Below are positions 47,631-57,168 of a stretch of 64,000 bases of DNA, piece by piece. This DNA comes from DATBVX01 sp963705495 (GTDB lineage Bacteria; Pseudomonadota; Gammaproteobacteria; Steroidobacterales; Steroidobacteraceae). Made by a program: the position numbers and the translations under genes. Each line of letters begins with the position of its first letter. Within the stretch, counting starts at the first letter, position 1. The stretch lies in contig CAVPJQ010000005.1 of assembly GCA_963705495.1 (NCBI GenBank), forward strand, positions 124,001 through 188,000, read 5' to 3'. The notes under the pieces are model-generated. The model searched no databases. It was not told the origin of the DNA and worked only from the letters and a program-made list of their open reading frames with translations.

Positions 47631-49490
47631 CTAGCGACCCTGCGCGACCGCGCACGGACAATAAGAATAGAGATGGCGCGGATCGTTGAAACGCGTCCAG
47701 CGGGCGGCTTCGATTTCCAGCGGATCGAGTGCCCGGCGCAGGATCGCGGGCCGCGGATCGCCGAACCCCGATGCGATTGCGAGGCGTGACAGCATCGAGC
47801 GCAGCTCCAGAGCGAGCAACTGCTCCCAGCTCATTTCCGGCTCGAGAATCTTGGGCTCGAAGTCATCACCCAGATCGGCGCGCTTCGCCGCTGCCTTGAT
47901 CGCCTGCTCGAGATTGCCGAACTGATCGACGAGCCCGTGCTCGCGCGCGTCCTTGCCTGACCAGACACGCCCCTGCGCGACCACGTCGATCTCGGCGGGA
48001 GTCTTGCCACGACCAGCGGCGACGTGATCGAGGAACACCGAGTAGGCATGCTCCACGCCCGACTGCAGCACATCGCGTGCCGCGGGCCCCAGCGGACGAT
48101 CCAGGCGGAAATCCCCGCTGAGCGTGGTCGTGCCCACGCCGTCGACGCGCGCACCGACTTTCTGCAGCGTGCGCTGGAAGGTCGGAATCGCCGCCACCAC
48201 GCCGATCGAGCCCGTGATGGTGGTTGGACTCGCCCAGATCTCATCGGCGGCCGCGCCGATGTAATAGCCGCCGGATGCCGCAACGCTCCCCATCGACACA
48301 ATGACGGGCTTCCCCTCCTCGCGCAGAGCCTTGACCTGACGATAGATCTGCTCAGAAGCGAACACGCTCCCGCCGGGGCTGTCCACCCGCAACACGATTG
48401 CCTTGATGTCATCGTCATAGCGCGCGTCGCGCAGGATTTCTGAAGTCGAGTCGCCCCCGATCGAGCCGGGCGGCTGCTTGCCATCGAGTATTTCGCCGGC
48501 CGCGACCACCACCCCGATCTTGTTCTTGGATCCCGACTTCAGCACCCCATCCGAATGCACGGTGGTGAGGTAAGAGTCGAGCGAGATGCTGTTGTAGGAA
48601 TGCGAGGAGTCATCCTCTCCCACGATCTCCTTCAACTCCTCCTCCACGTCCTCACGGCTCTTGAGCGCGGTCACCAGGTTCTGTGCCAGGGCGAGCTTGG
48701 CGGTATCGCCCTGTGCCCCCTTGACGAGTGCCGCGGTCTGGTCCGCGTATTGAGCGAGTGCACCGGGCTGGAGCTTGCGAGCCGCGGTGACATCCGCCTG
48801 GTAGGCGCTCCACAGCGTGTTGATCCACGCCTGGCTCTCTTCGCGCTCCTCCGGGGACATGTCATTGCGTGTGTAGCCGTCCGCATAACTCTTGTGTGCG
48901 CCGGTACGAAACACGTTGACGTCCACCGCGAGCTTGTCGAGCGCATCCTTGAGGAACAGCCGGTAGTAGTCATAGCCATCGATGTACACGTAGCCGAGCG
49001 GATCGAGATTGACCTCATCGGCCTGCGCGGCGAGGTAGTACTGGCTTTGCTCGTAAGCGCTGCCGATGGCGATGACCTTCTTCCCGGAGGTACGGAACTC
49101 GCGCAGCGCCGCGCCGATGTCCTGGAGCTTCGAGAGCCCGCCGCCGCTCATCTCGTCGAGATCGAGCACCGCGATCTTGATGCGGTCATCCTTGGCTGCG
49201 GCCTTGAGCGCATCGAGCACATCGCGCAACCGCGTTTCGGGCTCGCCTTCGCCTGTCGCCCGGCCCAGCGCACGATCGAGTGGATCGCCGCTCAGCTGCT
49301 CGACGAGGCGTCCCTGGATGTCGAGGAGCAGCGCCGCACGGTGCGGCACGATCGGGAGCGAGGAGCGAATTGCGCCGAGGAAGACGCCAAAGATCAGGAG
49401 CAAAAGAATGAGGTGCAGGATCTTGCGCAACGCATCGAGCGCACGCCACACAAACCCGAGCACTCCCTTGACCGTATCACCGACCGACAC
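47631..49490 (-). CDS. sppA: Signal peptide peptidase SppA (67K type)
   Basis: 619 residues, the long two-domain form. An N-terminal membrane helix (LHLILLLLIFGVFLGAI) is followed by two tandem S49 domains. The general-base Lys is in the RTGAHKSYADGYT region of the first repeat, and the nucleophile Ser in MGSVAASGGYYIGAAADEI of the second. It degrades cleaved signal peptides in the membrane. Start is GTG. Confidence 0.95.
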   Translation of the reverse strand: MSVGDTVKGVLGFVWRALDALRKILHLILLLLIFGVFLGAIRSSLPIVPHRAALLLDIQGRLVEQLSGDPLDRALGRATGEGEPETRLRDVLDALKAAAKDDRIKIAVLDLDEMSGGGLSKLQDIGAALREFRTSGKKVIAIGSAYEQSQYYLAAQADEVNLDPLGYVYIDGYDYYRLFLKDALDKLAVDVNVFRTGAHKSYADGYTRNDMSPEEREESQAWINTLWSAYQADVTAARKLQPGALAQYADQTAALVKGAQGDTAKLALAQNLVTALKSREDVEEELKEIVGEDDSSHSYNSISLDSYLTTVHSDGVLKSGSKNKIGVVVAAGEILDGKQPPGSIGGDSTSEILRDARYDDDIKAIVLRVDSPGGSVFASEQIYRQVKALREEGKPVIVSMGSVAASGGYYIGAAADEIWASPTTITGSIGVVAAIPTFQRTLQKVGARVDGVGTTTLSGDFRLDRPLGPAARDVLQSGVEHAYSVFLDHVAAGRGKTPAEIDVVAQGRVWSGKDAREHGLVDQFGNLEQAIKAAAKRADLGDDFEPKILEPEMSWEQLLALELRSMLSRLAIASGFGDPRPAILRRALDPLEIEAARWTRFNDPRHLYSYCPCAVAQGR

Positions 49491-49517
49491 TTGCGCCCTC
49501 GCGAACTGGCCGCCGCT

Positions 49518-50642
49518 TCAACCTGCGGGGCCGTAGGAAATCCGGTAGATCACTCCCGCCATATCGTCTGAAATGAGCATCGATCCATCTGGCAGGACCA
49601 GCAGATCGGCAGGTCGGCCGAGCACGCCATCGGCCTGGTTCCATCCGGTAATGAACGGCTCGTACGCCGTCACCTGGTCGCCCTGCAGACGTACCAGCGA
49701 CACACGGTAGCCGGCCCGCTCCTTGCGGTTCCAGGAGCCATGTTCGGCGATGAAGATCTGGTTCTGATACGACTCAGGGAACTGTGTGCCGGTATAGAAC
49801 TTCACTCCAAGCGGCGCAACGTGCGCGCCGAGCTTGCGCGCGGGCGGTGTCGCCTGCGCGCACTCGCCCAACTTGCCGAATTCCGGGTCCTTGATTTCGC
49901 CAGCGTGGCAGAACGGAAACCCGAAGCTGAGTCCGGCCTTCGGTGCACGATTGAGCTCATCGGGCGGCACGTCCTCGCCCAGCCAGTCGCGGCCGTTATC
50001 CGTGAACCACAGTTCCTTCGTGACCGGATGCCAGGTGAGGCCCACGGAATTGCGTATGCCGGTAGCAAAGACTTCGCGACCGCTGCCGTCGGCATTCATC
50101 CGCGTGATCTGTGCGTAGCCCTTCTGATCGCAGACGTTGCAGGGAGCGCCGATCGGGACATAGAGCTTTCCGTCGGGACCGAAGGCGATGTATCTCCAGC
50201 CATGGTGTCGGTCGGCCGGCAGATCATTGCGGACCACAACCGGCTTCGGCGGGGAATCAAGTCGCCCTTCGATGGCGTCGTAGCGCAGGATGCGCTGGAT
50301 TTCCGCGACGTAGAGCGAGCCGTCGTGAAATGCGACGCCGTTGGGGACAACCAGGCCCTGTGCCACCGTCGCGACCTGTTGCCGGCCATCAGCCAACGCG
50401 TGTACCGCGTACACCTTGCCCGCCGCCTGGGTTCCAATGAAGAGCGTGCCGCGGTCGCCGAGCGCCATCGAGCGCGCCCCGGGCACCTTGTCCGCGTAGA
50501 TACTGACCGTGAATCCCGGCGGCGCCTTCAGCGCGGCGAGGATCTTCGCAGTATCCGCACTCCAGGCGACGGCGCTCACGGCCGAGAGCGCGCAGAGCAG
50601 GACAGCGCGATGCCAATGCCAGCGTGCCATCGTAAGGTTCAC
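49518..50642 (-). CDS. Periplasmic PQQ-dependent sugar dehydrogenase-like beta-propeller
   Basis: 374 residues. A signal peptide (HRAVLLCALSAVSAVAWSA) precedes a six-bladed propeller with HHGWRYIAFGPDGKLYVPIGA, GIRNSVGLTWHP, ELWFTDNGRDWLG and AEHGSWNRKERAGYRV. These match the sorbosone/aldose dehydrogenase group. A CNVC pair in the first half may form a disulfide. The start GTG at 50642 has GGAG six bases upstream. The substrate and the need for PQQ are not shown by sequence alone. Confidence 0.87.
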   Translation of the reverse strand: MNLTMARWHWHRAVLLCALSAVSAVAWSADTAKILAALKAPPGFTVSIYADKVPGARSMALGDRGTLFIGTQAAGKVYAVHALADGRQQVATVAQGLVVPNGVAFHDGSLYVAEIQRILRYDAIEGRLDSPPKPVVVRNDLPADRHHGWRYIAFGPDGKLYVPIGAPCNVCDQKGYAQITRMNADGSGREVFATGIRNSVGLTWHPVTKELWFTDNGRDWLGEDVPPDELNRAPKAGLSFGFPFCHAGEIKDPEFGKLGECAQATPPARKLGAHVAPLGVKFYTGTQFPESYQNQIFIAEHGSWNRKERAGYRVSLVRLQGDQVTAYEPFITGWNQADGVLGRPADLLVLPDGSMLISDDMAGVIYRISYGPAG

Positions 50643-50668
50643 GTTGGCTCCTGGTCCGGTCGGCCGGT

Positions 50669-51013
50669 TCAGACCTTCTCTTCGATGCGTGCGGCTTTGC
50701 CGGAGAGATCACGCAGGTAGTAGAGCTTGGCGCGACGCACGTTGCCGCGGCGCTTGACCTGGATCTCGCTGATCGAGGGACTGAAGGTCTGGAATACGCG
50801 CTCGACGCCCTCGCCGTGCGAAACCTTGCGGACCGTGAACGAGGAATTAAAACCGCGATTGCGCTTGGCGATCACGATACCTTCGTAGGCCTGGACGCGC
50901 TCGCGGTCGCCTTCGACGACCTTGACCTGCACCAGAACCGTATCGCCCGGCGCGAAGTCCGGGACCTTGCGCGTCATGCGCGCGCTTTCGATGTCTTTGA
51001 TGATCTTGTTCAT
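50669..51013 (-). CDS. rplS: 50S ribosomal protein L19
   Basis: 114 residues, complete: MNKIIKDIESARM, FAPGDTVLVQVKVVEGDRERVQ, SFTVRKVSHGEGVERVFQTF and the C-terminal RRAKLYYLRDL. L19 sits at the 30S-50S interface. Last gene of rpsP-rimM-trmD-rplS, 54 bases after trmD. Confidence 0.98.
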   Translation of the reverse strand: MNKIIKDIESARMTRKVPDFAPGDTVLVQVKVVEGDRERVQAYEGIVIAKRNRGFNSSFTVRKVSHGEGVERVFQTFSPSISEIQVKRRGNVRRAKLYYLRDLSGKAARIEEKV

Positions 51014-51067
51014 GATTGCACTCTCGAGTCTCTCGATTCAGGCGGATACACCCGCCGTCATTGCACG

Positions 51068-51829
51068 TTATTCCTCGTCCCGCTGCGCGTGCTCCGCGAT
51101 GAACTCATCGAGAAGCCCGCGCTGCTCGGCATCGAGCTGCACCCCTTGGAGCAGATCGGGCCGCCGCTGCCAGGTTCGCCCCAGCGCGCATTTCAATCGC
51201 CAGCGCCGTATCGCCGCATGGTTACCCTGCAGCAACACTTCCGGCACCGACCGCCCCTCGAACTGCTCCGGTCGCGTGTAATGCGGCCAGTCGAGGAGCC
51301 CGGCGACGAAGGACTCCTGCTCGGCCGACTCGGCATCGCCGAGCACTCCGGGCACGAGCCGCGTCACCGCATCGAACACCAGCAGTGCCGGCAGCTCACC
51401 GCCGCTCAACACGTAATCACCGACCGACAACTCCTCGTCGATCTCGAGCTCGATCAACCGCTCGTCGACGCCCTCGTAGCGTCCGGCTACCAGGATCAGG
51501 CCCGGCAATCCTGCCAGCTGCGCTGCACGGCGCTGATCGAAACACCGTCCCTGTGCCGACAGGTAGACCGTCCGGCTGCCCTGCGGGCTCGCATCCCGGG
51601 CAGCCCGGATCGCGGCACGCAAGGGCTCGATCTTCATCACCATCCCCGGACCACCGCCGTACGGTCGATCATCCACAGTGCGATGCACGTCGGTCGCGAA
51701 ATCGCGCGGATTGCGCACACCGAGGCTGACCAGCCCGCGTGTCAGCGCACGACCCGTCACTCCCGCGCTCAGCGCTGCCCGGATCATCTCCGGGAACAGC
51801 GTCACCATCTCGATGTGGAGCGCGGCCAC
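51068..51829 (-). CDS. trmD: tRNA (guanine-N1-)-methyltransferase TrmD
   Basis: About 253 residues. Knotted SPOUT methyltransferase with ALHIEMVTLFPEMI at the start, DDRPYGGGPGMVMK, LVAGRYEGVDERLIE and SVGDYVLSGGELPAL, which form the SAM-binding knot. It methylates G37 of tRNA. GTG at 51829 is preferred because it lies five bases after the rimM stop; the longer frame overlaps rimM. Confidence 0.97.
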   Translation of the reverse strand: MAALHIEMVTLFPEMIRAALSAGVTGRALTRGLVSLGVRNPRDFATDVHRTVDDRPYGGGPGMVMKIEPLRAAIRAARDASPQGSRTVYLSAQGRCFDQRRAAQLAGLPGLILVAGRYEGVDERLIELEIDEELSVGDYVLSGGELPALLVFDAVTRLVPGVLGDAESAEQESFVAGLLDWPHYTRPEQFEGRSVPEVLLQGNHAAIRRWRLKCALGRTWQRRPDLLQGVQLDAEQRGLLDEFIAEHAQRDEE

Positions 51830-51834
51830 GCGAC

Positions 51835-52365
51835 CTAGTCCTCGAGCGGATCCCAATCCACGAGGACTGCCCCGCTCGCCACATCAACCCGCCGCAGCTG
51901 CTGCGGCGTCGCCGGAATCCAATGTTCCTTCGCCCCGCGCACCACCATCAGCGGGTACGCCGGTCCATCGACGAAATGCACGATCCGTCCGAACTCGAAT
52001 CCCTGCGCGTTCACGACGCGCAAGCCGATGAGATCGGCGCGGTAGTGTTCGCGCGGTTGCAGTGGCGGCAATTGCCGGCGCTCCACTGCGATCCGCGCAC
52101 CGACGAAGCGCTGCGCTTCGTCGCGATCCTCGACCCGCTCGAGACTCGCCACGACCTGCCGCCCCTGGCGGCGCCCGTCGCGCACCCGCCACGTGCCCGC
52201 GATCCCGGGGCGATCCAGGTGCCACTCGGCGTAGTCCAGTATTCCTTCGACGGGCTCGGTGAAGGATTGAACCTTCAACCAGCCCTTGATTCCGAAGACC
52301 CCGACGACTCGACCGATCTCGATCTGCTCCGTGGGCTGCGCCGTCCCAGCCAGCTTCGCGGCCAC
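51835..52365 (-). CDS. rimM: Ribosome maturation factor RimM
   Basis: 176 residues. An N-terminal RimM barrel (IEIGRVVGVFGIKGWLKVQSF) is followed by a PRC-barrel (YRADLIGLRVVNAQGFEFG). It assists 30S assembly around S19. Start is a GTG at 52365. Its place between rpsP and trmD is the conserved order. Confidence 0.96.
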   Translation of the reverse strand: MAAKLAGTAQPTEQIEIGRVVGVFGIKGWLKVQSFTEPVEGILDYAEWHLDRPGIAGTWRVRDGRRQGRQVVASLERVEDRDEAQRFVGARIAVERRQLPPLQPREHYRADLIGLRVVNAQGFEFGRIVHFVDGPAYPLMVVRGAKEHWIPATPQQLRRVDVASGAVLVDWDPLED

Positions 52366-52390
52366 GAGTTCGTCGGCCCCTGAGGACCGC

Positions 52391-52645
52391 TCAGGCGTTC
52401 GCCTGTTTCCGGTACCCGGCCACCAGTGACTTCACACGATCGGAAACCTGCGCGCCCTGGCTGGTCCAGTAATCGATGCGACCCAGGTCCAGGCGCAGCG
52501 ACTTGGCCGAGGCCTCCGCGCGCGGATCGAAAAAGCCTACCTGCTCTAGGGTGTTACCACCCTGGCGCTTGCGCTTGTCAGTCACCACGACGTGATAGAA
52601 GGGCTGGTTCTTGCCCCCGCGTCGGGTCAGTCGGATCGTCACCAT
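52391..52645 (-). CDS. rpsP: 30S ribosomal protein S16
   Basis: 84 residues, complete: MVTIRLTRRGGKNQPFYHVVV and QVGFFDPRAEA. First gene of the rpsP-rimM-trmD-rplS run. A possible promoter in the 127-base gap after ffh has TAGAAT (52687-52692, minus strand) with a weak TTCGCC 18 bases upstream, so it may be transcribed both alone and with ffh. Confidence 0.97.
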   Translation of the reverse strand: MVTIRLTRRGGKNQPFYHVVVTDKRKRQGGNTLEQVGFFDPRAEASAKSLRLDLGRIDYWTSQGAQVSDRVKSLVAGYRKQANA

Positions 52646-52772
52646 CGTTGAGAAGTCTCTGTCGGGGCGGAAAAAACGAGGCGCGGATTCTACTCAAACT
52701 GCGGCCGCAAGGCGAAACTTTTTTGTGAATCAATCGACTGGAAGCGAATCAAGCCTCCCGCGGCGGGGCCGC

Positions 52773-54131
52773 TCACCGCCCCGAAAAGGGCGGCATGCGC
52801 CCGCCCATGCCGCGCAAGAGCTTCTGCAGGCCGCCCTTGGAGAAGCGCTTCATGGTCTTCTGCATCTGCAGGAACTGCTTCAGCAGGCGGTTCACGTCCT
52901 GGACCTGCACGCCCGCTCCACCGGCGATCCGGCGCTTGCGCGAGCCGTCGATGAGGTTCGGCCGGCGACGCTCGCGCGGCGTCATCGAGTTGATGATGGC
53001 GATCTGCCGCCGGAGCTGGCGCTCATCGAGCTGGCCCGCGCGTGAAGCTGCGCCCGAGAGCTCCGCGGGAAGCTTGTCCACGAGGGCACCAAGGCCGCCC
53101 ATCTGCTGCAGCTGATGCAACTGGTCGCGCAGGTCCGTGAAATCGAATTCGTGCCCGCGCGTCAGCTTGCGCGCGAGCTTTTCCGCCTTGTCGCGATCCA
53201 CCTGCTGCTCGACCTGCTCGACGAGACTGAGCACATCGCCCATGCCAAGAATGCGTGAGGCGACTCGCTCAGGATGGAACGGCTCGAGCGCGTCGATCTT
53301 TTCGCCAACGCCCATGAACACGATTGGCTTGCCGGTGACATGCCGCACCGACAGCGCAGCACCGCCACGTGCATCGCCGTCGGCCTTGGTCAGGATCACG
53401 CCAGTGAGCTCCAGTGCCTCACCGAATGCGCGCGCGGCGTTCACCGCATCTTGTCCGGCCATGCTGTCAACGACGAACAACCGCTCGTGAGGACTGAGGA
53501 CGGCATCGATGCGCCGGACCTCGTCCATCATCTCGGTGTCGACATGCAGACGCCCCGCCGTGTCCACGATCAGCGCGTCGTACAGTCCCTGGCGCGCTTG
53601 CGCGAGGGCACCGGCCGCAATGTCTTCGGCCTTGGATTGCGCGCTCGACGGAAAGAATCCGACATCGAGCTGTTTCGCCAGTCGCTCCAGCTGCAGGATA
53701 GCGGCGGGGCGGTGCACGTCTGCGCTCGCGAGCAGTACCCGTTTTCGATTCTGCGATTGCAGCCAGCGTGCGAGCTTCCCGGCGGTGGTCGTCTTGCCCG
53801 CTCCCTGCAGGCCCGCGAGCAGCACGACCAACGGCGGCTGGACGCGAAGGTTGAGACCTGCGCTCTCCCCGCCAATCGCCTTCACGAGCTCTTCGTGGAT
53901 GATCTTGATGAAGGTCTGCCCCGGCGTGAGGCTGCGACTCACTTCGGCGCCGACGGCGCGTGTCTTCACGGATTCGACGAAGACCTTGACGACGGGCAAC
54001 GCGACGTCCGCTTCGAGCAAAGCGACGCGCACCTGGCGCAGCGCATCGGCGATGTTCTCCTCGGTGATGCGCCCGCGGCCGCGCACTACGTCGAGCACGG
54101 CACCCAGTCTCTCGGTCAGCTTATCGAACAT
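52773..54131 (-). CDS. ffh: Signal recognition particle protein Ffh
   Basis: 452 residues. N-domain, GTPase G-domain (GLQGAGKTTTAGKLA, DTAGRLHVD, TKADGDARGG) and a C-terminal methionine-rich M-domain (QMQKTMKRFSKGGLQKLLRGM) that binds 4.5S RNA and signal sequences. The ATG at 54131 gives MFDKLTERLG; a TTG two codons up is less likely. Its RNA partner lies at 9.2 kb in this window. Confidence 0.97.
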   Translation of the reverse strand: MFDKLTERLGAVLDVVRGRGRITEENIADALRQVRVALLEADVALPVVKVFVESVKTRAVGAEVSRSLTPGQTFIKIIHEELVKAIGGESAGLNLRVQPPLVVLLAGLQGAGKTTTAGKLARWLQSQNRKRVLLASADVHRPAAILQLERLAKQLDVGFFPSSAQSKAEDIAAGALAQARQGLYDALIVDTAGRLHVDTEMMDEVRRIDAVLSPHERLFVVDSMAGQDAVNAARAFGEALELTGVILTKADGDARGGAALSVRHVTGKPIVFMGVGEKIDALEPFHPERVASRILGMGDVLSLVEQVEQQVDRDKAEKLARKLTRGHEFDFTDLRDQLHQLQQMGGLGALVDKLPAELSGAASRAGQLDERQLRRQIAIINSMTPRERRRPNLIDGSRKRRIAGGAGVQVQDVNRLLKQFLQMQKTMKRFSKGGLQKLLRGMGGRMPPFSGR

Positions 54132-54160
54132 CCGCAAAGTCCCCTGACAGCAGGCGGCGA

Positions 54161-54188
54161 ATTATACGAAACAGGTCTTTCTTGACAC
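54161..54188 (-). promoter_or_regulatory. Sigma-70 promoter of ffh
   Basis: On the minus strand GTGTCA and a perfect TATAAT are 16 bases apart, about 30 bases before the ffh ATG. On the opposite strand the same stretch contains a perfect -35 hexamer TTGACA (54182-54187) that could serve the divergent CorC-like gene, with only a weak -10 downstream. Confidence 0.6.
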
Positions 54189-54246
54189 GTCTACGGCGCT
54201 TGGTCCAATTTTCAGCGGCCCGCCTCGTCACGGAGGGAACCTCACT

Positions 54247-55527
54247 TTGAGCGACGCCCCCACCAGTACTCTCGTCATGCTGCTGCTCGGCCTGTTGGTC
54301 CTCATCGCGTTTTTCGCTGGTACCGAAGTAGCGCTCCTGACCATCAACCGCTACCGCCTGCGCCATCGCGCCGCCAGCGGCGAACGTGCGGCAGTGCTCG
54401 CCGAGAAGCTCGTCAAGCAACCTGATCGGTGGCTCGGCGCGAACCTCCTGTGGATCACGCTCACCACGATGTTCGCGCCCACCGTCGGCACGGTATTGGC
54501 GCTGCGCTACGGCGGCGATGCACTGCTGGCGATCACCACCGTCGGACTCGGGCTGTTCACACTCGTCTTCTGCGAGCTGGCCCCGAAGATCTACGCGGCC
54601 CTGCGCCCGGAGCGTGTGGCACTGCCCGCGTCCTACATCTACCGGCCGCTGCTCTATGTCAGCTGGCCATTCGTATGGGTGGCCAATCAACTCGCCAATG
54701 GCTTTCTGCGCATCCTGGGACTTTCGCAAAGCAAGGTGGCCGCGCACTCCCTCAGCACTGAGGAGCTGCGCACGGTGGTCGCCGAGGCCGGGGCACTCGT
54801 TCCCCAGCGTCACCAGCAGATGCTGCTCAGCATCCTGGACCTGGAAAAAGTCACCGTCGATGACATCATGGTGCCGCGCACTGAAGTCATGGGCCTGGAC
54901 GTCAACGACGACTGGGATCAGATCCTGTCGCAGCTGCGCCAGACGCAGCACACGCGCATTCCCGTGTATGACGGGGAGCTCGACAACATCGTCGGTATGC
55001 TGCACATGAAGCTCGTGGCGCGCGAGCTCTCGCGCGGCCCGCTCGATCGGGACACGCTCATCGAGCTGGCGCGCGCGCGCGAGGCCTACTTCGTGCCCGA
55101 AGGCACGCCGCTCAACACTCAGCTCTTGAATTTCCAGCGCCAGAAGCGCCGCATCGCCCTGGTCGTGGATGAGTACGGCGACGTGCAGGGGCTGGTGACG
55201 CTCGAGGATATCCTCGAGGAGATCGTCGGTGAGTTCACCACCGATCCCGCCAACATGATGCACAAGGATGTGCACGCAGAGGCCGACGGCAGTTTCGTGG
55301 TGAATGCGAGTGCCAGCGTCCGCGCCTTGAATCGCGCCATGCACTGGAACCTGCCCACCGAGGGGCCCAAGACCCTCAATGGCCTGATCATCGAGTACCT
55401 GGAGAACATCCCGGAGCCGGGAACCAGCCTCAAGATCAGGAACTACGCCGTGGAGGTCCTGCAGACCGGTGAGAATGCCATCAAGACGGTGCGAATCTCG
55501 CCGCTCGAGCAGGCACCCACAAGCTGA
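54247..55527 (+). CDS. CNNM/CorC-family hemolysin-type transporter (CorB-like)
   Basis: 426 residues. DUF21 membrane domain with about three to four helices (LVMLLLGLLVLIAFFAGTEVALL onward), two CBS motifs (VDDIMVPRTEVMGLDV; RIALVVDEYGDVQGLVTLED) and a C-terminal CorC/HlyC domain. Relatives are magnesium or cobalt transporters or regulators. The start is TTG at 54247 with GGAGGG about nine bases upstream. It is divergent from ffh, as corB (yfjD) is adjacent to ffh in E. coli. Confidence 0.9.
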   Translation: MSDAPTSTLVMLLLGLLVLIAFFAGTEVALLTINRYRLRHRAASGERAAVLAEKLVKQPDRWLGANLLWITLTTMFAPTVGTVLALRYGGDALLAITTVGLGLFTLVFCELAPKIYAALRPERVALPASYIYRPLLYVSWPFVWVANQLANGFLRILGLSQSKVAAHSLSTEELRTVVAEAGALVPQRHQQMLLSILDLEKVTVDDIMVPRTEVMGLDVNDDWDQILSQLRQTQHTRIPVYDGELDNIVGMLHMKLVARELSRGPLDRDTLIELARAREAYFVPEGTPLNTQLLNFQRQKRRIALVVDEYGDVQGLVTLEDILEEIVGEFTTDPANMMHKDVHAEADGSFVVNASASVRALNRAMHWNLPTEGPKTLNGLIIEYLENIPEPGTSLKIRNYAVEVLQTGENAIKTVRISPLEQAPTS

Positions 55528-55543
55528 ACGGTCCACCCGCCAT

Positions 55544-56900
55544 TCAGCCGAACAGGCGCGTTACTGCTTCGCTGAGGCGTTGCACGGCGATGACTTCCAG
55601 GCCTTCGATGGCCTGGCGCGGCCGGTTCGCGGCCGCAATCACGGCGCGAGTGAACCCCTGCCGCACCGCTTCGCGCAGCCGCTCTTCCCCGTAGGGCACG
55701 GGACGGATCTCACCCGCCAGGCCGATTTCGCCGAATGCGACCAGCTCCTGGGGCAGTGGCACATCCTTCAGGCTTGACACTGCCGCCAGCACGGCGGGCA
55801 AGTCGGCGGCGGTTTCCGTGATGCGCACGCCCGCCAACGACGTTTGCGAAAACATCGTGGGTGTGCATCGCGATTTCAGCATGCCGATGCAGAACGGCGA
55901 GCAGCAAGGCGATGCGATTGTGATCCAGGCCGACGGCGACCCGACGCGGGTTGCTGAAGGCCGTCGCATCGACCAGCACCTGCACTTCCACCAGGAGTTG
56001 GCGCGTGCCCTCGCGCGTGACCGTGACGATGCTTCCGGACGCCGGCTTCTCGTGCCGCGAAAGAAAAATTGCCGAAGGGTTGCGCACCTCTTTCAAGCCA
56101 TTCTCAGCCATTGCGAACACGCCGATCTCGTTGGCCGCGCCAAAGCGGTTCTTGACGGCACGCACCACGCGATAACGACTGCCGCTGTCGCTCTCGAAGT
56201 AGAGCACCGTGTCGACCATGTGTTCGAGCACGCGCGGACCTGCAATCACGCCCTCCTTGGTCACGTGGCCAATCAACAGCACGGCGGTGCCCGAGGTCTT
56301 GGCGTAGCTGAGCAGCGCCGCCGTCGACTCGCGCAGCTGCGAGACCGCGCCCGGCGCCGAATCACTGTTCTCGGTCGCCATGGTCTGAATCGAATCGACG
56401 ATCAGAACTTCGGCGTGCGACTGCGTGCTCTCTTCGATGATCCGCTCAACCGAGGTCTCCGCGATCAGGCGCAGCTTCGGTGCCGCCAGTCCCAGGCGCC
56501 TGGCGCGCAGCCCCACCTGCTGCAGCGATTCTTCGCCGGTTGCATACAACACTGGTCGGCTGGCTCCGAGTGCGGCCGCAGCCTGCAGGAGCAGCGTCGA
56601 CTTGCCGATACCAGGATCGCCACCAAGCAGCACGCCCGAGCCCTTGACGAGTCCACCGCCCAGCACCCGGTCAAGCTCCTCGATGCCCGTCGACGATCGT
56701 GAGTCCTTGTCAAGCGCAGCGAGTGAATGAAGCTCGGCGCTGCCGGCGCCCGCAGGAGTTGCACGCCTGCGACCGTCACGCAGCGGCGCCGGAGCCGACT
56801 GCAGGGAATTCCACTCGCCGCACGAGGCGCACTGTCCCTGCCATTGGGGTGCAGTCGCGCCGCAACCGGTGCAAACAAAAAGGACTTTGGATTTCGGCAA
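55544..56900 (-). CDS. radA: DNA repair protein RadA (one apparent frameshift)
   Basis: Joining two frames gives 451 residues. TTG start at 56900 (PKSKVLFVCTGCG) leads into the zinc finger (CTGCG ... CASCG), Walker A GDPGIGKSTLLLQ and the KNRFGAANEIGVF motif. After DVFANVVGG an extra C near 55829 shifts the frame; the downstream frame continues VRITETAADLPAVLAAVSS through FGEIGLAGEIRPVP to the stop at 55544. RadA migrates recombination branches. A single +1 in an otherwise perfect gene suggests a sequence error rather than loss. Confidence 0.88.
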
Positions 56901-57020
56901 GAGCCAACGGCCAGCAGGACTGGGAAGGCCGTGAATCCTAGCACGTTCTGCAGGATGGGCCCGCGCCGGCAAGTATGCGAACTGCGGAGAAATTCTCGCA
57001 AATTGCCGGGTGCGCTCGAC

Positions 57021-57168
57021 TATACTCCCCGCGTTTCCGGGCCAGGGGGTTGGCGCGGATCAATGTGTGACGGCAGTCCAGATTTGCCGCCGGGCGGCGT
57101 GCACGAGTGCACGGAACCGCAAGTGGCGGTTCGACGCATGCCGTACACGCGATAGGCTCCTTGTTTTG
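57021..57168 (+). promoter_or_regulatory. Promoter and structured leader of the kinase operon
   Basis: TATACT (57021-57026) is a good -10 but lacks a clear -35 partner. The following 140-base leader before the kinase ATG contains tandem hairpins: CGTGCACGAGTGCACG (57098-57113) and GAACCGC-AAGTG-GCGGTTC (57114-57132), with a GC-rich stem just before. No known riboswitch class was recognised. It is the main non-coding stretch between radA and the kinase. Confidence 0.45.
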
